A stretch of DNA of 64,000 nt from Epiperipatus broadwayi (Eukaryota > Onychophora > Udeonychophora > Euonychophora > Peripatidae). Positions 38,028 through 49,698 of this stretch are shown piece by piece. How positions within the stretch are numbered: position 1 is the stretch's first letter; each line of letters starts with the position of its first letter. The position numbers were made by a program, and so were the translations under genes. The notes under the pieces were generated by a model. That model ran no database searches and was not told the origin of the DNA. It saw only the letters and a program-made list of their open reading frames with translations. The stretch lies in contig JAQFVV010000056.1 in NCBI GenBank assembly GCA_028023455.1, forward strand, positions 5,727,717 through 5,791,716, in the 5' to 3' direction.

Positions 38028-38399
38028 CATAATCAGATAGTGTATGAACAATTTCCCCTAGCCATTATTTAACACTCTAGAAAATTTACATACATCACAT
38101 ACACATTTGAATGCCATTGACATTAATATATGCTAATAAATATAGATTTATGCAGGATTGGACTAAAATAAAAAAAATCTTGTAGAAATTTATAGTATAA
38201 AAAATCTTGCACAGATTATAATGGGTGCACATATGGCTGTCAGTTAACAAGTTCATTGTGGGTTGTTCCTGGTCTATAGTTTGTAGTGGGAACAAGCAAA
38301 GTATGGAACTGTCATATGTAGTGGTTGTAAATATTGAGCATATATATAAGGAACCCAATAATAAATGATAACACTGGTAAACAAGAACTAGCTAAATTT
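38028..38399. other. No recognisable feature
   Basis: AT-rich DNA between the foldback element and the PLE relic. Confidence 0.35.
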
Positions 38400-39960
38400 G
38401 TGGCACATGTGAAAAAGTAACAAGAAGTTTATTATAGAGTATGGAGATTACAAAATAACTTCTAAATCACAATATAACAATATGACTACAGTATAAAACA
38501 AAAAACATTAAAATAATATAAAAAAACATTATTGCCATGCACTTTCAACTCATTTGAATCCTTATCAAGATTGTATAAAAATCATTATAGTTTACTAAGT
38601 GATAAACTCAAACATTTCATTATATCGACCAGGAATAACTAATTGGAAAACTGGTTAACTTTGCATTAATAGCACCAGAATATTTTTTTATAGAGTATGA
38701 TTCCTTGATCTTACATTTACTATCATGCGTTTAACACATTAATACACTTAACTTTCATGGACAACATACATGCCCAGTAATACTTTGATGAATATAGAAA
38801 GCTGAATAAACTGTATCACCCTATATTGATTATTTATATGTATATTATATTGTTGTGTATGATATTTAATATTTGTCTTAGTTTCCCCAATATATATTGC
38901 ATTATAACCTAGTTGTGGGCATAGAATAGAATATACAACATTACTTTTATCCTCTTTGCTTGTTATCACTTTATAATTTTTTATTAATCTATTAAGCTTA
39001 GGTGGAGTTCCCTATGCCAACCTGAAATCTTGACTTTAAAATTTCATTATATATTTGTTAATACTAGGAATAAAAATGAATGACATCCATGGTTTATTAT
39101 TCACAATTACTTTTTAATATTATTATGTCTTTTATAATGTTTTAGCACAATTGATAACAATTTTTGCTTATTATATCCAACTTTTATCAAATACTGCATA
39201 TAACAATGTATATTAACTGAATGAAATGTTTCATTTGAACATAGCCACTAATTGCACATTAACCCCCCCCCCCTAAAACCAGTCAACTTGTACGCTACAG
39301 AAACACTAGACATTGGATAAATAAAGCCTCTAATATACTATGCTTTAATACCATTTTATATACAAATTTATCATCCATACATGGTATTTGCAAATCTAGA
39401 TATTTAATAGTAGCATTATTATATTTTTCCATGGTTCATACTAATCTACTCTGGTTCTGCAAACCCCATATATCAAAACATCACCCACATAAGCATATTC
39501 ACACTTTTTAACAATATGAGCCTCATTACACACTGCTCTACACTGTCAACAAACTAAACGCTTAATACACAACTCACCACTAGACCCATAGGCCATCCCT
39601 TCTCTATTCTATATAATTGATTCCCATCCTTACTTATCCAATTCAAACATCCGTAATAAAAGATGTTTTCCCTTGTGGCCGCACAAACTACTGAACCATA
39701 TAATTCCACTATATCCAAAGATACCAACATATACCCCTCCACCATATCTGCCATATCAAGCTTATCCACACACTCTAATGATGACTTCAATGTATATTCA
39801 CCAAATTCAACATAATCCAAAATCCACTATTATCCTCAATAACTTCTGGTAATATGCTCTTGTAAAATCAATCACTAATCTCCAACAGGACATTAGGGCT
39901 TGCACATTTTTTATGTTAAAATACATTGTGGAATAAAACTAACTGATGGGTAAACTTCCC
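38400..39960 (-). mobile_element. Penelope-like element relic: reverse transcriptase and GIY-YIG endonuclease
   Basis: On the minus strand, 39820-39554 encodes a PLE reverse transcriptase segment with MLVSLDIVELYGSV (first catalytic Asp) and WPMGLVVSCVLSV (the G-x-MG block). At 39480-39491 the active-site box reads YVGD, followed by VLIYG, in place of YVDD, so a catalytic Asp is lost. Further on, 39080-38748 encodes SINKYIMKF, a P-P-K-L-N-R-L segment and then SNVVYSILCPQLGYNAIYIGETKT, the GIY-YIG endonuclease core. Many stops and frameshifts. The 5' part of the reverse transcriptase is fragmentary near 39830-39960. The left boundary is uncertain. Confidence 0.8.
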
Positions 39961-39964
39961 CATA

Positions 39965-40500
39965 TTATTTATTAGTAAAAAATTCTTTACCCGCAATCTT
40001 AACATTCCATAAAGATAATATAGATTGTTTTATGCAGGATTTGATAAAAGTTCGGTATTAATGTAATTGGGAATAATAAACCATGAATGCCATTAGCTTT
40101 TATTTCTAATATTAACAAATATATAATGAAATTTTTAAGCCAAGATTTCATACTGGCATGGAGGATTCTGTCCTACCTTCAAAGGTTAATAAACACTTCC
40201 AAGGTGATAATGAGCAAAGCGGATAAAAGTAGTTTTGTGTTCTATTGTATGCCCACAGCCAGGTTGTAATGCAATATATATTGGTGAAACTAAGACAAAT
40301 ATTAAATATTGTATTCAACAACATAAATATACACAGAAGCGATGAAGGATGATAGTTTATTCAACTTTCTATATTCATCAAAGTATCTCTGGGCATGTAT
40401 GTTGTCCATGAGAGTTTAGTGTATTAATATATAAATCATCAAACCAGAAGTTAATTATGGACTACAGAGATTACAAAAAGATTTCTAAGAATTGTTAATA
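39965..40500 (+). mobile_element. Second Penelope-like relic (GIY-YIG end), opposite orientation
   Basis: On the plus strand, 40081-40330 is closely similar to the minus-strand endonuclease region of the adjacent relic: NINKYIMKF, then ADKSSFVFYCMPTARL and, in another frame, CNAIYIGETKTNIKY. It continues with TATATTCATCAAAGTAT.. and CATGTATGTTGTCCATGA, as in the other copy. Only the 3' third of the element is left. The copies lie head to head about 40 kb into the window, mirroring the arrangement at 1.9-3.65 kb. Confidence 0.75.
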
Positions 40501-41814
40501 CTTATATTTATATATGTTTTCTTTTGGAAAATTCATAAATATGTTTGTTAAGTTTAATTTGAGTGAAGTTTTATTTAATAAAACTTATAGATGCTACCTA
40601 TCTGGTATTTTTAAAAATATCATCAGGGATACAGTGGTAATATTTTAAGCACTTGTGTTAGACTGTTATAAACATAGCAGTTTTTTCTTTCTATTAACCT
40701 ACTTCTTATGCCTAATTTCAATAGTCTGAAGCTCAAAGAAATAGTCTTTCATCACAAGCTGGTTTTAGATTAAGTCTTAGATTAGACTAGTTTCCTCAAT
40801 TGTTTATCGTTCTATTTTCCATAGTTGCATAAACAATAGAATCGAAATATGATCACCTGCATTTATTGCTAAATCTTTTCTGCAACTCTGTAATATCCTT
40901 TCTTACAATTTTAAAACTATTAAGAACTACAAAAAAATGCAACTGCATTAAAACAATTTTCCAAAATAATGCCATATAAGATCCTTCAACTAAAATTCTC
41001 ATACTTTCAGCTTTAATATAATAAATAACTTTAGCAAATAGTTGCAAAACATCTAAGCAGCTTCTAACTTGTTGACCTAACAATATTTGAACTGAAATTT
41101 TTTCATTTGAAGTAAGTAAACAAACTACATGACTGACAATCTTTGGAAATGTTCATATTGCTTTCAATTAGTCTTTGCTGCTTTATTTTATCAAATATTT
41201 TCATATGAAAAATCACATGCCAGTGTCAATATTTCTCAATAGTAAATGTGGGTCAATGTGGATTATTGTAATGAATGTTTTGGAAAATAGTGTTTATGTG
41301 TGACCAATGGATCTAAAATCAAAATTGCTAGGCAAGCATAGTTTGAATATGCATTCGCAATAGTAAAACATGCTTAATTTGCAGCTGAAGATTAGTGTAT
41401 TTATTGCATTCCATACAATTTGTCATTCCATTGCCACATATGTTATTAAGGTTCAGTATTTATTGGGACCCCCACATAGAATCAAAATTAACTTGAAGAG
41501 ACATTAGTATTTCATAGTGCCATGATTAAATTATTTGAATATATGGAATCCAATCCTTTCGATCCACTTTATTCTGGTAATTGTAATCTCAGACTGAAAC
41601 TTTCAAAACAGTGTGGTAGCATCATGTTAAGGAGCATCTTTCTTTACATACATATTTAATGAATTTTCAACATGTATAATATCTTGTGGAATACATGGGT
41701 AAATCCCACTATGATGAAATCCATGTATTCAAATTTATCACAACTAAAACTTGCAACACTTGTAATTTGATAAGAATTGTTGCTACTAGCATGATCTATA
41801 CTCATGACTTTGAT
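40501..41814. other. Unassigned sequence with one unrecognised ORF
   Basis: A 76-codon minus-strand ORF (41083-40853) has an uninterrupted hydrophobic/charged product that could be a transposase fragment, but I do not recognise it. The remainder is AT-rich and non-coding as far as I can see. Confidence 0.3.
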
Positions 41815-41833
41815 TTTTAATATATTAAAAGTT

Positions 41834-42078
41834 AATAAACATCACATGATCACCATTGTTTATGCTTGCTATACATATTGCCACACACTACAAGCTAGAA
41901 TACTCTAGATGCAGTGCTCTCAGATCCAAGGCTCATCACTGATGAAGGCCAAAAGCCAGAAACTAGTCTGGGGATATTGGATGAGTAGGCACTAGATGCG
42001 GATTTTATGCACAAGCCTTCTGGCATCCATTGATTACTCTAGCTTGCAATGTGTGGCAATATGTATGAGTTTTGCCTG
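41834..42078 (+). mobile_element. Hammerhead-bearing short retroelement, full copy of the family
   Basis: A 245-bp element starting AATAAACATCACATGATCACC and ending GAGTTTTGCCTG, flanked by identical 19-bp duplications (41815-41833 and 42079-42097, TTTTAATATATTAAAAGTT). CATATTGCCACACACTACAAGCTAG near the left is complementary to CTAGCTTGCAATGTGTGGCAATATG near the right, so the RNA folds as a rod with the ribozyme in the middle. No ORF. The long, variable target duplications of this family (14 and 19 bp) suggest reverse transcription into a staggered nick. PLE enzymes are a plausible source, because hammerheads are known in PLE terminal repeats. Confidence 0.75.
41914..41992 (+). ncRNA. Type I hammerhead ribozyme
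   Basis: Core: CTGATGA at 41939-41945, then a stem II of GGC/GCC (41947-41949 with 41955-41957) closed by CAAAA, then GAA at 41959-41961. Stem III is the minimal palindrome ACTAGT (41962-41967), followed by C41968, giving a GTC cleavage site after 41968. Stem I pairs 41933-41938 with 41969-41974 imperfectly. It continues after an internal loop with ATCCAA/TTGGAT (6 bp) and then GTGC/GCAC (4 bp). All invariant core bases are present. The 10.1-11.1 position is an A·A mismatch, which may weaken it. Palindromic stem III, as in newt and schistosome satellite hammerheads, implies activity best as a dimer. Confidence 0.75.
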
Positions 42079-42540
42079 TTTTAATATATTAAAAGTTCAT
42101 GCTGTTTACTTTTCTCTGATAGTTTTTTTCATGATATTTTCTAACTTCTCATCAGCACCAAGATCAAAATGTCATAAGCATAACTCAAATTTTGTATGGG
42201 TCTCCTACCTATTCTGCAAATAAGATATTAAAAAAAAAAAGTTTGTCCCAAAAATTTTAAAATGATACTTTATGTTTTAAGTTCAAATTTCACATTAATT
42301 AAACTACAGAAAATAATAAATATACTTCTAATGAAAGTTCCATAATTCAATTATCTTACCAATTTTAGTTTGGTAATGCAATAAAGATGCAATCTGTGCT
42401 GTATCAACATTCACTAACTGCTTCAATTATACACTGTGCAAAAAATGTATACAAGCAGAAAATAAATGCAATAAATAAGAAAGATTAATAATATTATAAA
42501 TATACTATAGTAGCACTGCTTTTGACCAGGTAGGTCATAT

Positions 42541-42825
42541 TCATAGCAGAAAGTCAGATTTGTAAGTTGAACAATCATTTAAATTAATTAATATGAAATT
42601 TATTAATTTACAGATATCATTTGCATGATGAAATGATAAAGCAACACCTGAATTCGTTTTATATATCATGTGGGTGTTATTTGCAATAAACCATACTTCT
42701 TTGTATTTTCTCTTTTGATCATTGCATACAGTGCAAACTACTTTTATGTAATGAGGTATTCTGGGAGCATAAGATTGAATCAGGTCACAATTTTGATGCA
42801 ACATAAAATTAGTTTGTCTTAGCAC
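42541..42825 (-). pseudogene. Possible piggyBac-type transposase C-terminus (cysteine-rich tail)
   Basis: The minus-strand ORF contains IPHYIKVVCTVCNDQKRKYKEVWF, followed by NSGVALSFHHAND. The spacing 'P..-VC-x2-C-x5-RK..-x(n)-ALxF..xH' resembles the zinc-finger tail of piggyBac transposases, with several expected Cys replaced. No catalytic domain lies upstream in the same frame. It would fit the TTAA-type elements in the window, but the match is weak. Confidence 0.25.
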
Positions 42826-45800
42826 AGCAATTGAAAGAGAAAATACAAATAAGCATGGTTTATAGCAAATAACACCTATGCAATAAATAAAAAGGATTCA
42901 TGTGTTGTTTTATCAAAAAGTGGTACATGTAAATTGATAAATTAGCATATTAACTAATTTATATGTTTATTTACTTAGAAATCTAACTTTGTGCTATTAA
43001 TATGACCTGCCCAGTCAAAAGCAATAATACATACTGTAGTGTATTTATAATTTTACTAATCTTTCCTGATATAGTGACTTATTCCTATTTATTGAATTAC
43101 AAAGTAATAAGAAAAGAAGTAAAGTTTATTGAAAAAAAAAAAAAATTAAAATTTAAAAAAATTTTGATCCAGCAGTGGCCATATTTCCTTCTCAGAGCAC
43201 ATACAATACATTTTAAAATAACATTTCTTCAGGCTACATTGAAATCATATATATTTTATTCTTGATTTTTTAAAAATTCTTATAATACAATATTTTACAT
43301 AATACTTTCTAAGCACAAAACTAACAGCTATAGAAAAATTAAGAAAATTCATTGTGAAAGATATTGATTTAGTAGAAACAAAAAACCAAAACTAAAATAT
43401 AATTGCATTGTTAGCTTAACGTTTAAAAAGTTTAATCAAGTATTGATTAAGTATTGATAGTATAAAGTCAATTCAGATCTAAAAAATATCAAAACAACTA
43501 AAAGTCACTAATGGGTTAAACAATGAGACTATAAATTTCCATAGTGAAAAAAAAAGATTGAAGATAAAGGATATCATCTAGAGCTTGTTTAATTATGATG
43601 AAAATCCAATAAATCACTAATCATTCCACTTAAAAAAATAATATGATACAATAAGTATTTACTATTTGTTTTTGAAAAAATGTAAATGAGTAATCCCATA
43701 CACAGTAAATATAAATGTGCTCCCTCAGTTAATTAATAGCTTCAATATTATTATTTTTTAAAATTTTCTTTATTATTATAATACACATAAAAATGTATGT
43801 TACATATGTGTAATTCAGTAAACAATATGTTCCAATTATAACCAGAGTTTATCTATAAAACATGGGCTATTATACATAAAGTATGAAATATGAGAAGAGG
43901 TGGGTAGACATATATATTATAAAGCTTTTTAATTCATCTTTTTCTTTTCAAATTTTATTTTCAATTGAATCAAAATATATAAGTAATAAAATGTTTTAGG
44001 AATTTTTCCAGCTGATATTTTGTCAAGTTAATGAAAAATATTTGGATTCAATAAAATATAGAATAAGATTTGGAAAGAAAAGGTGATTTAAGATGCTTAA
44101 TAAATATGTTCTAACTTAAGCAATTCAAAGCGAGTTATGCATTACATCTTTCTAATAGATGGTCCATATTTAATATAAATCTTTATAATTTAAAATTTTT
44201 TGATTAAGTAGAATAGATGATGTATCACTTATTCTATTTAAGTATAAAAAGTTCTCAATGTTAATAATAATATAAAAATCAATGTGCTTTGTAGGATTAA
44301 GTTCTTTCACAAGAGGATGAAAACAGCTAATAACTCTGCTTGGGAAAGCCAAATATTAGGCAATCAAATGGTAGGTTAAATACACCCTATTAAATTTAAA
44401 AAAAAAAAAAAAATCCTATTTTCATAAAACAATAAGAAACTCTGAGACAATGAAGTCTGCAGCTTCTTAGAAAAAGATTCTTAAATCAATCCTCAGTTGA
44501 TAAAAGAAAAACAGGCATACAATTGATTGAAGAAAACTATGGTACTCCATTACTTTGGAGTTCAATTTCATTGATTTACTGACCAAGCAATAATATAATT
44601 ATTTATATAATAGTTAGATTTAAAAAATTGTTAATTAGCATTTGTAAATAACTAGTTATCTAGCTAAAGTAAGACAACAATAATTTATTGTTATTAGAAT
44701 AAATGATTTAAATAAAAGATACTTAATGCTCATCAAAAATGAATTCCTACTTTCCACAATTATCGATATATTATTAACTCTAATTTTTTTTTTTGTTATA
44801 ATTTTTTTCCTTAAAATAATAAAAATAAAAAGATTTTAAACAAACAATTTATAAATATTCAAATCAAATAATAACAAAAAGAAATGGAAGATTAATAAAA
44901 ATAATCTTAAACCTCAAATGATTTATGGTATGTTAAATAAAAATAATTTCAACAGGATAAAACCATTTTTAATAAGAAAAAAAAATTAGACAAAGTACAT
45001 TTTTTTACCATTCTGAGAGCCCCCCTCCTCTATTAAAAACAACTAGAGCTAGAACATGTGTACAAGCCATGAGCAGAATGGGATAAACAAAGATGTAAGA
45101 ATATTCGCCAAATAGATGTACATTTACTAATAAATTACATTGTTCTAAAACGGAGTTAACGATAAAAATTCAATGGATTTTTTTTTTTTTTTTGCATTCA
45201 GATAATTCTAAATAAATGTATATAGTTAATTTTTTTTCCACATTTAAAACCAAATCAAAAATTTTATTGGGAAAAGCTATACAAAAAATACAATTGTTTG
45301 ATCACATATGTCAAAGGATGACTGATCTAAAAGTAAAACACTAATTTTCAGTATTGCATAAGGCACAAACAAAATGTTAAAGCCTCTATAGATTATGAAT
45401 TGATGATAATAAAAAATGATATTGAATTAATTCGCAATGAATTACCATTCTTGTAAGAAATAAAAAAAAATGAAGAAAGATCATACTAACTTAACTTCTG
45501 ATGATAATGATGTAAACTATTTTTTATATATAATTATATCAATATTTTATTTATTCATTTTTTTTAAAAAAGCAATTTGCATGAATTTTAAAACCGTTTC
45601 AATAGCATTTAAAATCTGTATAGAATACTGATCAATACATGTTTTAAATTATTTTTACTTAATTCTTTTAAAAAAATAATTCTTTTAATTTGTACACATT
45701 TTAATTCCTGCTAAGCATTTTTTGATAATCACTTTTAGAATTTTAATCAGTACACAAAAAAAATCTTAAACAAATTTCATTTAGTTTACAAATATTTCAA

Positions 45801-48390
45801 TTCCTATTATGATTTTTTTCTTCTTCTAGTTACTGTTTAAATTCTAATGAAATTACATATGTATCTAGAAATAACAGAAATCTTGTAATTTCCTATTTTA
45901 TAGCATTACTACTATAAAAGGTGTATGTGCATATATAAGTATTAAAGAGATTTACAATAAAATAAAGTTAAAAAATCCATATCAAAAACCTTCCTCTTTT
46001 TTAGTTTCTATTAATAAAATGATCGGACAAACTATTTTTTTGTTTTCTAAAATATTTAACTTTAAATCACTTTTTTGAAAATCTTCTTTCCATTTTCTCT
46101 AAGAATTGTAATAATAGATTTTAAAAACTAACCAAGACTTGTGTTCAATTCATTAATTATGAATTCTTATAAATTCTACAGTCTATTTCAGTTCAGAATA
46201 TGTGAAACTATGTATATCAATTTAATCTTTACTATAAAAAAACATGTTGCTAAAGAGAATGAGAAGTAAAATGACTACTTTTAATAATATAAACATCACT
46301 AAATATCTTAACTGATTGAACAAAAAATAAAATTAATTACATATTTCAAAATATATTTAAAATTTCTTATTAATAAAATATTAAGATGAAATTATTTTTT
46401 TTAAAAAAATAAACAATTAAAGACAAACAAAGAACAGAAAAAATATATATACAAATATAAGAATATTTTAATATTCTCTCTCTTCCTGGTCGCAGGCAAA
46501 AACTTTTATGCTCTGAAAAAATAATTAGTTTTTGAATTTAGATTTGTAAGACAGAAAATATGATATCTCTTATTTATGTTTGTTCAGAAAAAAATTCTAA
46601 TTATATCATGTATATGCACACAATTCAGTGACATCCATATAGAAACACATTACTTACAATTGTCCAAAAGAAAAACATTTTTCACATAAATTAACATCAT
46701 CAATCATCAACTTTTATCCTTCTTTCTCAATAAATTTTATAATTATCTTCTAAAATGGAAGATGCAAAGGTGAATGAAACTATGGCAATAGTAATTTAAA
46801 TCTAAACTAATATCATGTTCAAAATTTGGCTTGCCAATCTTTCTACACAACCAACTTGAAATATTTCATAGCCATTAATTTGTAACACTTATACAAAACT
46901 TTAAGGATATACATGTGCGAGAAGTCTATTAAATCACAATTACAATTTTTTTTTCTAAATAAACAAACAAATACACAAACAAACACAATTTCTAAATTAA
47001 CAGGATTTCTGCCAGTCATAATATTGTTGTTAACTTTGAGGTGCTTGGTAATATCATAATGCTGCTATCTCTCTGACTTTTTATTGTTGTTTTACAGTTA
47101 TTTATAACATTAGATTCTCAATTTGCAATTTTTGCAGTAGAAATCAGAACTAAAATTATTAGTTGAAATAATCTGAATATGTCAGTATTATATAAATGTC
47201 ATACAAATATCATGCAAATTTCAATCTAAAAGAAGCAGATAATGTCATGATTCATTACAAAGAAACCAAAAGCAGCATCGATTGGCAGATTATTTGGTCT
47301 CAGACTTTTACAAGAATGCTTTTTTCTTTTAGTATTTCTGAAAGAAAATTGTAATTTTCAGTATTTTATTTATACAGAAGCTTATTTATGCAACATATCT
47401 GTAAAATATCTTAAATAAAAAATATGTGATTACAATAAGATTTTATTTGAAAAAGTTTGTTTTAAGAAGATAAGTCATAAAAGCCATAGTTGTGACAAAG
47501 TGGAAGTTGTTATTAATAGGTTAAAAAGAATTTCTTTTAAAAATGGCAATGAAAAAAAAATTCTGATGTAGTTTTGAATTTTAAAAATACTGTCACCTTT
47601 TATGATGTCTCAATTAACATTTGTTTTTATTTTAAAAATAAAATTCAAATAAATATTTCATTCAATAATTTTATGAATAGGCAAAGTTATGATCCAATAT
47701 GAAAAGAATCACTGTTAACATTAGTTTAGTACTTTATTTTTCTATTTTTCAAAGTTCAAATGTCAAGTTTTAGAATGTCTTTTGTTTGGAAACTTATATT
47801 TGCAATAAATGATACAAACATTATCATAATATGATATAGAATAAGTGTTTAACTGTAAAAATAAAATGTTGCAAATATGACTGAAAGTGACCTTAGGCCT
47901 TTTATTTTCAGTAGGAAAAGTTGATAGTGAATGAGTTAAATAAGTGTTTTTTTTTAAAAATCCAACTATTAGTATAGCTAACAGTTACCATGTTAAAATA
48001 CACACATACATACAAATAAACATATCTTTATATTAGTATACAGTAATTTTCAGATTAATGAAACTCTTGAGGTTTTCAAATAATATACTGATATTTCAAA
48101 TTTTACATAATCAAGAAAATTTAAATATGTAAGAGTTTAGTAAGTTATTCACCAATCTGAACTAGGATAAAATATGGTTACTACTAAGATCTCATAAACC
48201 CCTCGAAATCTTAGACCATAAAACTTAGGAAAAAGTTGTAGGAATACATCCTTATATATCTGTCTAATGCTAAACCAATATAAACTTATCACATTTTTAT
48301 CAGTATAATTAGTAATATATATATATATATATATAATAAATGCACAACACTTATCTAACAGCTATAGTAAGTATATCTTTTATCATATTT
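42826..48390. other. AT-rich sequence without recognisable gene
   Basis: More than 5 kb of very AT-rich DNA with A and T runs. No repeat family or protein match was recognised. One possible splice acceptor on the minus strand (near 46490-46500, pyrimidine run then CAG) precedes a short open stretch. TA repeats lie at 48309-48336. Confidence 0.45.
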
Positions 48391-49698
48391 ATTCTAGGAA
48401 ATTTCATCGCGTCATTCGTTCAGACATTGTATATGGTGATTTAAAAGTGACCATTCTATCGTCACACCTTCTGTGCAAGTACTTCAGATTTGCTCATATA
48501 TAAATATTTGAGTCGTAGGAATAAGAGGATCCTTTTTATTCCTGCATAAATTCTATATCTTGTATTGATCAGAAGGCATTCATTTATTATTTAACACTCG
48601 CAAAGCGTTTGCACAATTGGTTTGAATGGCTGATATGAATGTAAATTACAATTATATGCAGACGCTATAAAAATAAATGCTTACTTATATAGATGATTAA
48701 GTTTCAGTTGGAATGACGTTTAGTAAATTCTAGGAAATTTCATCGCGTCATTCGTTCAGACATTGTATATGGTGATTTAAAAGTGACCGTTCTATCGTCA
48801 CACCTTCTGTGCAAGTACTTCAGATTTGCTCATATATAAATATTTGAGTCGTAGGAATAAGAGGATCCTTTTTATTCCTGCATAAATTCTATATCTTGTA
48901 TTGATCAGAAGGCATTCATTTATTATTTAACACTCGCAAAGCGTTTGCACAATTGGTTTGAATGGCCGATATGAATGTAAATTACAATTATATGCAGACG
49001 CTATAAAAATAAATGCTTACTTATATATATGATTAAGTTTCAGTTGGAATGACGTTTAGTAAATTCTAGGAAATTTCATCGCGTCATTCGTTCAGACATT
49101 GTATATGGTGATTTAAAAGTGACCGTTCTATCGTCACACCTTCTGTGCAAGTACTTCAGATTTGCTCATATATAAATATTTGAGTCATAGGAATAAGAGG
49201 ATCCTTTTTATTCCTGCATAAATTCTATATCTTGTATTGATCAGAAGGCATTCATTTATTATTTAACACTCGCAAAGCGTTTGCACAATTGGTTTGAATG
49301 GCCGATATGAATGTAAATTACAATTATATGCAGACGCTATAAAAATAAATGCTTACTTATATATATGATTAAGTTTCAGTTGGAATGACGTTTAGTAAAT
49401 TCTAGGAAATTTCATCGCGTCATTCGTTCAGACATTGTATATGGTGATTTAAAAGTGACCGTTCTATCGTCACACCTTCTGTGCAAGTACTTCAGATTTG
49501 CTCATATATAAATATTTGAGTCATAGGAATAAGAGGATCCTTTTTATTCCTGCATAAATTCTATATCATGTATTGATCAGAAGGCATTCATTTATTATTA
49601 AACACTCGCAAAACGTTTGCACAATTGGTTTGAATGGCCGATATGAATGTAAATTACAATTATATGCAGACGCTATAAAAATAAATGCTTACTTATAC
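48391..49698. repeat. Tandem satellite, 336-bp unit, 3.9 copies
   Basis: Units begin with ATTCTAGGAAATTTCATCGC at 48391, 48727, 49063 and 49399, an exact period of 336 bp. The last stops after about 299 bp. Copies differ at only a handful of bases (for example GACCATT/GACCGTT, GAGTCGTAGG/GAGTCATAGG, GGCTGAT/GGCCGAT), so expansion is recent. Each unit has GTGAC-N8-GTCAC and GCAAAGCGTTTGC hairpins and a GCTATAAAAATA box. I found no ribozyme core, pol III box set or ORF. The unit is less AT-rich than its flanks. Function unknown. Confidence 0.9.

Noticed and set aside
48391-48727. Hammerhead in the 336-bp satellite, by analogy with the 330-bp newt satellite
   Set aside because: No CTGANGA with a following GAAA exists on either strand of the unit.
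48391-49698. Evenly spaced repeats suggesting a CRISPR array
   Set aside because: The units are 336 bp and contiguous, with no variable spacers, in animal DNA. It is a tandem satellite.
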